DNA from: Nitrospirota bacterium
GTDB lineage: Bacteria; Nitrospirota; Nitrospiria; Nitrospirales; Nitrospiraceae
Direction: 5' to 3'
Assembly (NCBI GenBank): GCA_020028195.1
Contig: JAHWYE010000132.1
Span: 1 to 5,459, forward strand
Length of the DNA stretch: 5,459 nt
Below are positions 1 to 5,348 of the stretch, piece after piece (position 1 is the stretch's first letter; the number at the start of each line of letters is the position of its first letter). A model generated the notes under the pieces. The model was given only the letters and a program-made list of their open reading frames with translations, was not told the DNA's origin and did no database searches. A program made the translations under genes and the position numbers.

Positions 1-191
1 ATGCGGCCGATCTTGCCATTCGCTTGCATGCGGGCTGTGCCGATGGGCTGCCCCTGGTCATTCCTCGCCAGCATATGCAAGCAGTCCTGATCCAGGCCAC
101 CCAGGTCCAACTCCTCCGGCACCCCTTGCTCCTCGACAAAGACGGCTTTCCTGATGGCGCAGATGTTCTTCTGCGCGATAGCCCATTCCAC
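1..191 (-). CDS. GNAT family N-acetyltransferase, 5' part (runs off the left edge)
   Basis: This is the N-terminal part of a Gcn5-related acetyltransferase, which would move an acetyl group from acetyl-CoA to an amine on an unidentified substrate in the cytoplasm. Read on the reverse strand, the frame gives IRKAVFVEEQGVPEELD, then CLHMLA, then PIGTARMQANGKIGR. This is the typical start of the YjcF/ElaA-like GNAT group: helix 1 with the (R)xxVFVxEQ motif, strand 2, and the GTARxxxxGKIGR strand that leads into the acetyl-CoA-binding motif A. Motif A itself lies beyond the edge. The start used here is the GTG at 191-189, the only usual start codon after an in-frame TGA at 203-201. It has no clear Shine-Dalgarno sequence and clips the first strand. 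An ATG at 218-216 in the same frame would restore a normal N-terminus but reads through the TGA. The gene may therefore be disrupted. The family call is firm; the start is not. Confidence 0.8.
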   Translation of the reverse strand, partial: MEWAIAQKNICAIRKAVFVEEQGVPEELDLGGLDQDCLHMLARNDQGQPIGTARMQANGKIGR

Positions 192-349
192 GACACTGAT
201 TCAGACAATAGAACTCATGGCTTTCGGTAAAGTCCTCAATACATCAACGCTTTTCGCGAAACATTTTCCGAGAGGTATACTTGTTTACACTCGCTAGTTG
301 GGTGGATCAACCGAGGACAAGATTCTGGTAATGGTAAGAGGTGGACCAG
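192..349. promoter_or_regulatory. divergent intergenic region with candidate promoter and TTTCGCGAAA palindrome
   Basis: This gap lies between the minus-strand acetyltransferase gene and the plus-strand secreted protein gene, so it should hold the promoters of both. On the plus strand, TATACT at 276-281 matches the sigma-70 -10 consensus at five of six bases. The matching -35 position (253-258, TTCGCG) is poor and lies inside the perfect 10-bp palindrome TTTCGCGAAA at 252-261, an arrangement that would suit an operator. The interval is AT-richer than its flanks. No convincing minus-strand promoter was found. The promoter call is tentative and rests on inspection by eye. Confidence 0.35.
336..341 (+). 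promoter_or_regulatory. ribosome binding site that fixes the start of the secreted protein
   Basis: AAGAGG stands 8 nt before the ATG at 350. An in-frame GTG at 341 overlaps this motif and so cannot use it, which favours the ATG start and a product of 282 residues. Confidence 0.65.
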
Positions 350-1198
350 ATGGCCACGATCACTCGCACGTTGGTTAGTCTGCTGACAGTTGCCTATCTC
401 GCCCTCCCCGCGCATGCGGCGGCTCCGAATAAAGAAGCCTTAGCTAAAGAATTGATGAAACTGTCCGGCCTGGAGCAGCAGATCCGCCAAATTCCACAGC
501 AAATCCTCGCCGGTTTCGACAAAGACGGCAAGAAGCTGCCACCGCAGCGGTACACGGCTCTTCGGCGTGTCCTCAGCCAAGCGTACGATGCCCAGACGCT
601 GGAACAGCACGTCTATAGACGTGTGCATAGTGAACTGAATCATGAGCTCGCCACCAAAACCCTAGGCTGGCTTCGCACCGACCTGGCGCGGAAGATCACG
701 AAGCTCGAAGAACAGGCGTCCACGCCTCAGGCCATCCAACAGATGGAAGTCTTCGCGAAGAAACTCGAATCGAGTCCGCCCTCCCAGCAACGTCTTGGCT
801 TGGCTCGACGGATTGACTTAGCGACCGATGCCACGGAACTGATGCTTGACATCACGGAATCCTCAACGTTCGGCTTGGCGATGGCGCTGGATGCGACGCT
901 CCCTCCGGACCAGCGTCAAGGTGAGGCCCGACTCCGCGTCCAAATGGAACGACAGCGACAAAAACTGCGGGAAACGTACCAAGAGCTTTCAACGGTCAAC
1001 GCGCTCTTCACCTATCAAAGCCTCAACGATGCTGAGGTGGAACGGTATGTGGACTTCCTTGAGTCGGAGGTGGGGACGCAATATACCACGCTGGCCAACA
1101 CGGCCCTGAAGGATGCGTTGTACGAGGCCGGCACTCACGTCAACCGCGGGATGGCAACCCTGTTGACACAATGGAAGAATCGGAAAAGCGAGTTGTAA
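350..1198 (+). CDS. secreted DUF2059-like protein of unknown function
   Basis: This is a 282-residue exported protein with no assigned activity. Residues 1-23 form a classic Sec signal peptide: a short n-region with one Arg, a hydrophobic stretch (LVSLLTVAYLALP), and an AHA cleavage site before Ala24. No Cys follows the cleavage site, so it is probably a soluble periplasmic protein and not a lipoprotein. The mature part is charged, rich in Gln, Glu, Arg and Leu, and looks almost wholly helical. The C-terminal segment around residues 222-257 (YQSLNDAEVERYVDFLESEV and the following GTQY) resembles the DUF2059 pattern of an aromatic residue, LxxxEl, then a Y/F-xSxxG motif. Residues 31-56 (LMKLSGLEQQIRQIPQQI) resemble the start of such domains. 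The ATG at 350 is chosen over the GTG at 341 because of the AAGAGG motif. The gene stands alone, convergent with the DUF1295 gene 21 bp away. DUF2059 membership is by motif only. Confidence 0.8.
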   Translation: MATITRTLVSLLTVAYLALPAHAAAPNKEALAKELMKLSGLEQQIRQIPQQILAGFDKDGKKLPPQRYTALRRVLSQAYDAQTLEQHVYRRVHSELNHELATKTLGWLRTDLARKITKLEEQASTPQAIQQMEVFAKKLESSPPSQQRLGLARRIDLATDATELMLDITESSTFGLAMALDATLPPDQRQGEARLRVQMERQRQKLRETYQELSTVNALFTYQSLNDAEVERYVDFLESEVGTQYTTLANTALKDALYEAGTHVNRGMATLLTQWKNRKSEL

Positions 1199-1219
1199 CT
1201 CTATCTCATCACCACTCAC

Positions 1220-2014
1220 TTACACTCCCCGTTTCGGAAACCAGGGAATAAACGAGCTGGTAGTGCGCTGGTAGGCGCGGTACTCCTCGCCGCGAGTGGC
1301 GAGGGCTTGGGCTTCCGCGAGCGGGATGCCGGTGACTCTAAGAAGCCCCCACCCCATCAGCACCGGCCCAATGAGGGTGAGCCAGCCATTGGATACTCCG
1401 ACGCCCATCAGGACGTAAGCCCACCAGTGCAGCCATTCAAAGAAGTAATTCGGATGGCGCGAATACCGCCACAGGCCCTCGCAACAGACTCGGTCTCGGT
1501 TCCACGGTTTGGCCCGGAAGGAGGCGAGTTGCCAATCCGCGACTGATTCGCCGACCACCGCGATCAGCCACAGCAGCACGCCCGTCAACTCCCACAAGCT
1601 GAAGGTCGGCCGCGGGTTTTGCATGAGCACGAGGAACGGCAGCGAAAAGACCGTGACTGCGACTGCCTGAAGCTGAAAATAAGTAAAGTAATAGACCTGC
1701 GCTTGGTCTCCCCATTCGCGACGCATCCTCTGATAGCGTCCGTCTTCCACTTTGCCAAGGACGCGATTCAGGAAGATATACAGCCCCAGCCGGAAGGCGT
1801 AAATCCCGCCCATGACCGCGACGAGCAATCGGCGGTCCCGGTCACCGTAGACCATCAGCGCGTACCAGATGGCGACGAGGCCTAGCGCGAAGCACCAGCC
1901 CACGTCGGCAATCGCCGCATTGCGCTGAACCCGTTGCACGAGCCAGAGTAGGGTCATCAGCAGGGCAGCGGCGACCCAGCCGACAAGAACCAGCGTGAGG
2001 GGGTTAAGGCTCAC
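1220..2014 (-). CDS. DUF1295 / steroid 5-alpha-reductase-like integral membrane protein
   Basis: This 264-residue inner-membrane protein belongs to the DUF1295 group, related to the C-terminal domain of 3-oxo-5-alpha-steroid 4-dehydrogenases and to isoprenylcysteine methyltransferases. These relatives use NADPH or SAM, and the substrate here is unknown. About six or seven hydrophobic segments are visible, near residues 6-27, 39-57, 64-83, 108-130, 139-158, 192-206 and 209-229. Family hallmarks include DVGW at 37-40, the motif GLWRYSRHPNYFFEW at 180-194, GIP at 229-231, and a C-terminal EEYRAYQRTTSSFIPWFPK that typically lies on the cytoplasmic side. The length is normal for the family. The start is a GTG at 2014-2012 that overlaps the TGA of the upstream SDR gene as GTGA, with GAAAGG at 2029-2024 as a plausible ribosome binding site 9 nt away. 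It is the last gene of the ettA operon, and its pairing with an SDR suggests a reductive step on a lipid-like substrate. Confidence 0.9.
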   Translation of the reverse strand: MSLNPLTLVLVGWVAAALLMTLLWLVQRVQRNAAIADVGWCFALGLVAIWYALMVYGDRDRRLLVAVMGGIYAFRLGLYIFLNRVLGKVEDGRYQRMRREWGDQAQVYYFTYFQLQAVAVTVFSLPFLVLMQNPRPTFSLWELTGVLLWLIAVVGESVADWQLASFRAKPWNRDRVCCEGLWRYSRHPNYFFEWLHWWAYVLMGVGVSNGWLTLIGPVLMGWGLLRVTGIPLAEAQALATRGEEYRAYQRTTSSFIPWFPKRGV

Positions 2015-2718
2015 GGAGCGCCGCCTTTCGTTGAGGTGCTGCCATGCATGCTGGTCCCGAGGATGTGGCGTACGTCCATGATCCGAATTCCTTGCACGGG
2101 ATGCTCAATGGCCCACACCAGCGCGCTGGTCATCTGCTTGTGCGTGACGAGCCCGAGGCGGAGAGCTATGTCTTTGGTTGCAGGGAATCGCTTCATCAAC
2201 GAATACAGCGGCAAGAGGCACACCGGCCACCAATGACCGGGGCCGATCACATACCAGGGCCTCAGGATGGTGGCATGGAGGCCGCTGGCGCGGATAAACT
2301 GTTCGCACTCGGCGCGAGTCTGGATATAGGCTTTCATCACCGGGGCCGGTTGCGCCACGCTCACGTAGATGAAGTGCGCGATGCTGGCGGCTTGCGCGGC
2401 AACAATTGCGGCGCGGGCTGAGACCAGATCCACGTTGCGAAACTCGCGGGATTTCCAGGGAGCAGGGCGGGCGACGCCCACCAGGTGCACGAAGGTGCTG
2501 GCGGGACGCACGTGGTCCGCGAAGGAGGTGCTATCCAACGCGTTGCCGACGATGACTTTGCACTCAACCGGCAATCTCTTGGCCACGTCCCTGCTCCGCG
2601 CGAGCGTCTGTACCCCATAGCCGCGCGAAAGCAACTCTTTGATCAGGCGCGAGCCCAGATAGCCGGTGCCTCCGGTGATAAAGACCCGCCGTGGGAGTGG
2701 CGCCTGCGGAGTCGTCAC
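2011..2718 (-). CDS. atypical short-chain dehydrogenase / NAD(P)H-binding epimerase-like protein
   Basis: This 235-residue cytoplasmic protein has an extended-SDR-type Rossmann fold. The nucleotide-binding strand and loop are VFITGGTGYLG at residues 12-22 (GxxGxxG), followed by the beta-2 end TLARS at 38-42, which lacks an acidic residue and has Arg41, a hint of NADP(H) preference. GNALD at 58-62 and HLVGVARP at 78-85 are the usual cofactor-contact segments. FIYVSV at 116-121 is the catalytic-strand position, and LRPWYVIGPG at 152-161 is the conserved substrate-side loop. The canonical YxxxK reads YIQTR (Tyr131, Arg135), so Lys is replaced by Arg, as seen in some atypical NmrA/NDUFA9-like SDRs; oxidoreductase activity is not guaranteed. 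The start is a GTG at 2718-2716, 8 nt after the ettA stop, with only a weak ribosome binding site, so coupling to ettA is likely. Its own stop overlaps the DUF1295 start. The true substrate cannot be read from the sequence. Confidence 0.87.
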   Translation of the reverse strand: MTTPQAPLPRRVFITGGTGYLGSRLIKELLSRGYGVQTLARSRDVAKRLPVECKVIVGNALDSTSFADHVRPASTFVHLVGVARPAPWKSREFRNVDLVSARAAIVAAQAASIAHFIYVSVAQPAPVMKAYIQTRAECEQFIRASGLHATILRPWYVIGPGHWWPVCLLPLYSLMKRFPATKDIALRLGLVTHKQMTSALVWAIEHPVQGIRIMDVRHILGTSMHGSTSTKGGAP

Positions 2719-2726
2719 GAGTCGGA

Positions 2727-4412
2727 TCAGTTCCGCGTGAGCTTGCGGTAGCGAATCCGGTGCGGCCGGTCGGCTTCTTTGCCGAGCCGCTTCTTCCGAT
2801 CAGCCTCGTACTCGCTGTAGTTGCCCTCGAACCAGACGACCTTGCTATCGCCCTCGAAGGCCAGGATGTGAGTGGCAATCCGGTCGAGAAACCAGCGGTC
2901 GTGGCTGCTGATCATGCAACAGCCGCCGAAACGCTCGAGCCCTTCTTCCAGCGCCCGGAGGGTGTTCACATCCAGGTCGTTGGTCGGCTCGTCCAGCAGG
3001 ATGAGGTTCGCGCCTTCCTTCAGCATGCGCGCGAGGTGCACCCGGTTACGTTCGCCTCCGGAGAGGTCTTTGACTCTCTTCTGCTGATCCGAGCCGCCAA
3101 AATTGAACTTGCCGCAGTAAGCCCGCGAGTTGACCTCGCTCTTTCCAAGAGGCACTGTGTCCTTGCCGTCGGAGATCACTTCCCAGACCGTTTTATTCCC
3201 GTCCAGCGTCCGATCCTGATCCACATAACCGAGCTTGACCGTCTCGCCGACGTTGAAGGCCCCGGAGTCCGGTTTGACCATGCCGGTGATCATGAGAAAC
3301 AGCGTGGTCTTCCCCGCCCCGTTCGGGCCGATGACTCCGACGATCCCGCCCCGAGGCAGGCTGAAGCTCAGGTTCTCAAAGAGCAGCTTGTCGCCATACG
3401 CCTTGGTGAGATTCTTCGCCTCGATGACGATGTCGCCGAGACGCGGACCGGGCGGGATGTAAATTTCCAGATCCTCGGCAGCCTTTTCCTGCTCTTTGCC
3501 CAGCAGTTCTTCGTAGCGCGTGATGCGGGCCTTGCCTTTGGCGTGGCGGCCTTTGGGCGACATGCGGATCCACTCCAGCTCGCGCTCGAGGGTCTTCCGC
3601 CGCTTGGATTCCGCTTTCTCTTCTCGTTCCAGCCGCGCCTGCTTCTGCTCCAGCCAGGAGGAGTAGTTTCCTTGAAAGGGAATGCCGTGCCCACGATCCA
3701 ATTCCAGGATCCAACCGGCCACCTTGTCCAGGAAGTACCGGTCGTGGGTCACGGCGATGACCGTGCCTTTGTATTGTTGGAGGTGCTGTTCCAGCCACTG
3801 GACCGATTCCGCATCGAGATGGTTAGTCGGCTCATCCAACAATAGGATATCCGGCTCCTGGATCAGCAGCCGACAGAGGGCGACGCGCCGTTTCTCGCCG
3901 CCCGAAAGGACTTCCACCTTGGTCTCAGGTGGTTGACAGCGGAGCGCATCCATGGCGACTTCCAGTTCATTCTCTAGTTCCCAGCCGTTGGCGGCTTCGA
4001 TCTTCTCCTGCAACTGGCTCTGCTTCTCCAGCAGCGTATCCATCTCGTCCGGCGACAAGCTCTCGCCCAGCTTGTTGCTCACGGCCTCGTACTCGCGCAG
4101 CAGGGCAATGACCTCCTTACGTCCTTCTTCGACGACTTCCTTGACGGTCTTTCCCTTATCGAGCTGCGGTTCCTGTTCTAACAGTCCCACCGTATAACCC
4201 TTCGACATCGTCATCTCGCCGATGTAATCCTTGTCCAGACCGGCAATGATGCGGAGTAGCGTGCTCTTCCCGGATCCGTTGAGCCCCAGGACCCCGATCT
4301 TGGCCCCATAATAGAAGGACAGATAGATGTCCTTCAGCACTTGCTTCTTCGGCGGATGGACCCGGCCTACGCCGATCAGCGAAAAGATGACCTGCTTATC
4401 GTTGGTGCTCAT
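2727..4412 (-). CDS. ettA: energy-dependent translational throttle protein EttA (ABC-F ATPase)
   Basis: EttA is a soluble ABC-F ATPase. In E. coli it binds the ribosomal E site and gates entry into the first elongation cycle according to the ATP/ADP ratio. The 561 residues hold two ABC domains. The first has Walker A GLNGSGKST at 43-51, signature LSGGE at 169-173, Walker B with LLLDEPTNHLD to residue 200 (catalytic Glu194), and switch His223. The second has Walker A GPNGAGKTT at 362-370, LSGGE at 450-454, ILLDEPTNDLD with Glu475, and His504. An arm insertion lies around residues 95-145 in domain 1. The charged linker at about 255-315, including WIRMSPKGRHAKGKAR, is the tRNA-interacting segment and its SPKGRHAKGKAR core is characteristic of EttA among ABC-F paralogues. 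The length is close to the 555 residues of the E. coli protein, and all catalytic residues are intact. The ATG at 4412-4410 follows a good AGAGGA motif. It heads a three-gene operon. Confidence 0.95.
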   Translation of the reverse strand: MSTNDKQVIFSLIGVGRVHPPKKQVLKDIYLSFYYGAKIGVLGLNGSGKSTLLRIIAGLDKDYIGEMTMSKGYTVGLLEQEPQLDKGKTVKEVVEEGRKEVIALLREYEAVSNKLGESLSPDEMDTLLEKQSQLQEKIEAANGWELENELEVAMDALRCQPPETKVEVLSGGEKRRVALCRLLIQEPDILLLDEPTNHLDAESVQWLEQHLQQYKGTVIAVTHDRYFLDKVAGWILELDRGHGIPFQGNYSSWLEQKQARLEREEKAESKRRKTLERELEWIRMSPKGRHAKGKARITRYEELLGKEQEKAAEDLEIYIPPGPRLGDIVIEAKNLTKAYGDKLLFENLSFSLPRGGIVGVIGPNGAGKTTLFLMITGMVKPDSGAFNVGETVKLGYVDQDRTLDGNKTVWEVISDGKDTVPLGKSEVNSRAYCGKFNFGGSDQQKRVKDLSGGERNRVHLARMLKEGANLILLDEPTNDLDVNTLRALEEGLERFGGCCMISSHDRWFLDRIATHILAFEGDSKVVWFEGNYSEYEADRKKRLGKEADRPHRIRYRKLTRN

Positions 4413-4547
4413 GGCTTCCTCTGCTCAGTCGCACGTGAATGAGGAGACCCACCTTAGCAAAGCGGGGCGTGAGACACAATCCTGCAGTGACCAGCGGCAG
4501 GGGTTTGTGGTACACCTGACGGGGTGGAGGACCCAGTGGAGCCGTCA
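4413..4547. promoter_or_regulatory. divergent intergenic region between ettA and the NUDIX gene
   Basis: About 135 bp separate two divergent start codons, so promoters for both transcripts are expected here. For ettA, the Shine-Dalgarno sequence AGAGGA (complement at 4417-4422) is clear. No hexamer pair with a good match to the sigma-70 consensus was found on either strand. For the NUDIX gene, GGAG at 4538-4541 is 6 nt before the ATG at 4548 and supports that start over the in-frame GTG codons at 4524 and 4536. Confidence 0.4.
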
Positions 4548-5087
4548 ATGAAGTATTGCAATCAATGCGGGAAGCCGGTGGTCCTGAGAGTTCCTCCCGG
4601 CGAGACCTTGCTCCGTTTCGTGTGCGACGCCTGCCAGACGATACATTACCAGAATCCCAAGATTGTCGCGGGCTGCATCCCTGAATGGGAGGACAAAATC
4701 CTCCTGTGCCGCCGGGCCATTGAACCACGCCTGGGCTTGTGGACGTTTCCCGCCGGCTTCATGGAGCTTGACGAAACCACGGAGCAGGCAGCAGCGAGGG
4801 AGACGTTGGAGGAAGCCAAGGCTGAGGTGGAGATCACGAGCCTCTACGCCGTGTTCAGTCTGGTGCGTGTCAACCAGGTCTATGTGGTTTTTCGCGGCAA
4901 GATGCCCAGTCCGGAGTTTGGGCTCGGGCATGAGAGTTCGGACGTGGAGTTTTTCTCGCATGACAAGATCCCCTGGGAGAACCTGGCTTTCCCTGTCATC
5001 CATGAAACCCTGAGGCGCTATGTCGAGGATGCGGGGCGAGGTCGCTTCGAAGTGCATTTCGGAGTTGTGCTGCCGATGAAGAGGTAG
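4548..5087 (+). CDS. NUDIX hydrolase with N-terminal zinc ribbon
   Basis: This 179-residue cytoplasmic enzyme should hydrolyse a nucleoside diphosphate linked to another moiety, with Mg2+ as cofactor; the substrate is not evident. A zinc ribbon occupies residues 4-29, with cysteine pairs CNQC (4, 7) and CDAC (26, 29). The conserved bridge IHYQNPKIVAGCIP and the LCRRAIEPRLGLWTFPAGFM segment follow. The Nudix box starts at Gly70: GFMELDE, seven residues, then RETLEEAKA (Arg84, Glu85, Glu88, Glu89). The late Gly of the consensus GX5EX7REUXEEXGU is Lys91; from memory, close relatives also vary at this site, so the catalytic Glu set is complete. The C-terminal FFSHDKIPWENLAFPVIHETL is also typical of this subfamily of COG1051-like proteins. 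The ATG at 4548 is chosen because it directly precedes the ribbon and has GGAG 6 nt upstream; GTG codons at 4524 and 4536 are in frame but lack support. It is transcribed divergently from ettA. Confidence 0.92.
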   Translation: MKYCNQCGKPVVLRVPPGETLLRFVCDACQTIHYQNPKIVAGCIPEWEDKILLCRRAIEPRLGLWTFPAGFMELDETTEQAAARETLEEAKAEVEITSLYAVFSLVRVNQVYVVFRGKMPSPEFGLGHESSDVEFFSHDKIPWENLAFPVIHETLRRYVEDAGRGRFEVHFGVVLPMKR

Positions 5088-5089
5088 GG

Positions 5090-5135
5090 AAAGGCCCCGA
5101 CAAGGTCCGACGGCCTTTTAGGTCTGCGACCTTGT
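5090..5135 (+). terminator. candidate terminator / overlapping hairpin cluster after the NUDIX gene
   Basis: Three base after the NUDIX stop, AAAGGCC (5090-5096) pairs perfectly with GGCCTTT (5112-5118), followed by a T and then AGG, so the U-tract is short. A second perfect 8-bp pairing, ACAAGGTC (5100-5107) with GACCTTGT (5128-5135), starts in the loop of the first and ends downstream of it. A small hairpin AGGTC-TGC-GACCT (5120-5132) is a third option. The element is well placed to end NUDIX transcription, but it is not a textbook intrinsic terminator. Confidence 0.5.
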
Positions 5136-5232
5136 GTTACATCGCTCTGCCGCCCGCTACCTCACTTCCTCCCGGGCGCAGGGCACAGTCTCGCCAAGGG
5201 GGCCAGCCTGACGGACTAACCGCTGGCATCTC

Positions 5233-5259
5233 ATTAGAAACTTCTAATCCCCGTCTAAT
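5233..5259. repeat. ATTAGAA-N2-TTCTAAT inverted repeat plus a third TCTAAT half-site
   Basis: ATTAGAA (5233-5239) and TTCTAAT (5242-5248) form a perfect 7-bp inverted repeat with a 2-bp spacer. TCTAAT recurs at 5254-5259, exactly 11 bp (about one helical turn) after the copy at 5243-5248. The third half-site reaches the -35 position of the promoter described at 5278. This looks like a binding site for a dimeric regulator with an extra subunit site. The regulator is unknown. Confidence 0.5.
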
Positions 5260-5277
5260 TCTTCTCTCATCTCCCAG

Positions 5278-5286
5278 TGCTATATT
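5278..5286 (+). promoter_or_regulatory. extended -10 element (TGCTATATT)
   Basis: TATATT at 5281-5286 matches the -10 consensus at five of six bases and is preceded by TG one base away, the extended -10 form. The -35 position around 5258-5264 (ATTCTTC) is weak, which is tolerated by extended -10 promoters. Transcription would begin near 5293, giving a leader of about 56 nt before the ATG at 5349. Confidence 0.5.
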
Positions 5287-5333
5287 CGCCGCCGTGATAG
5301 CTGCGCCACAGCGGACCTTTAGCCGGGTTCAGG

Positions 5334-5340
5334 AAGGAGG
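5334..5340 (+). promoter_or_regulatory. strong ribosome binding site of the small zinc-ribbon gene
   Basis: AAGGAGG is a full match to the anti-16S core and lies 8 nt before the ATG at 5349, fixing that start. A nearer ATG at 5342 is only 1 nt from the motif and opens a frame that stops at 5410 without any recognisable features. Confidence 0.75.
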
Positions 5341-5348
5341 GATGAACC

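Larger units (their letters stand above)
5136..5348. promoter_or_regulatory. intergenic region with operator-like repeats and an extended -10 promoter
   Basis: No gene is convincing here. The first 90 bases (to about 5230) show nothing recognisable. From 5233 the composition shifts to AT-rich, with a 7-bp inverted repeat and a further half-site, then an extended -10 element, then a short leader with a strong ribosome binding site for the small zinc-ribbon gene that starts at 5349. Confidence 0.5.

Noticed and set aside
3..233. Plus-strand open frame at the left edge (68 residues from the first ATG)
   Set aside because: It is antisense to the recognisable GNAT coding frame on the minus strand and has no domain-like features.
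1228..1246. Possible terminator hairpin (CCCGTTT / AAAC, bulge, GGG) between the convergent genes
   Set aside because: It lies inside the 3' end of the DUF1295 gene, has a 2-nt bulge and lacks a T-tract on either strand, so it is not supported as a terminator.
2691..3845. A 384-residue plus-strand open frame opposite ettA
   Set aside because: It lies wholly on the complement of the strongly conserved ABC-F coding frame. Long antisense frames are common opposite GC-rich genes, and the translation shows no recognisable motif and no ribosome binding site.
4396..4728. A 110-residue minus-strand open frame upstream of ettA
   Set aside because: It is antisense to the zinc ribbon of the NUDIX gene, overlaps the start of ettA and has no recognisable features.
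4814..4826. Nudix box Gly replaced by Lys91 as a sign of a dead enzyme
   Set aside because: All catalytic Glu residues and the RE/EE pairs are present, and from memory this position is variable in the zinc-ribbon NUDIX subfamily.
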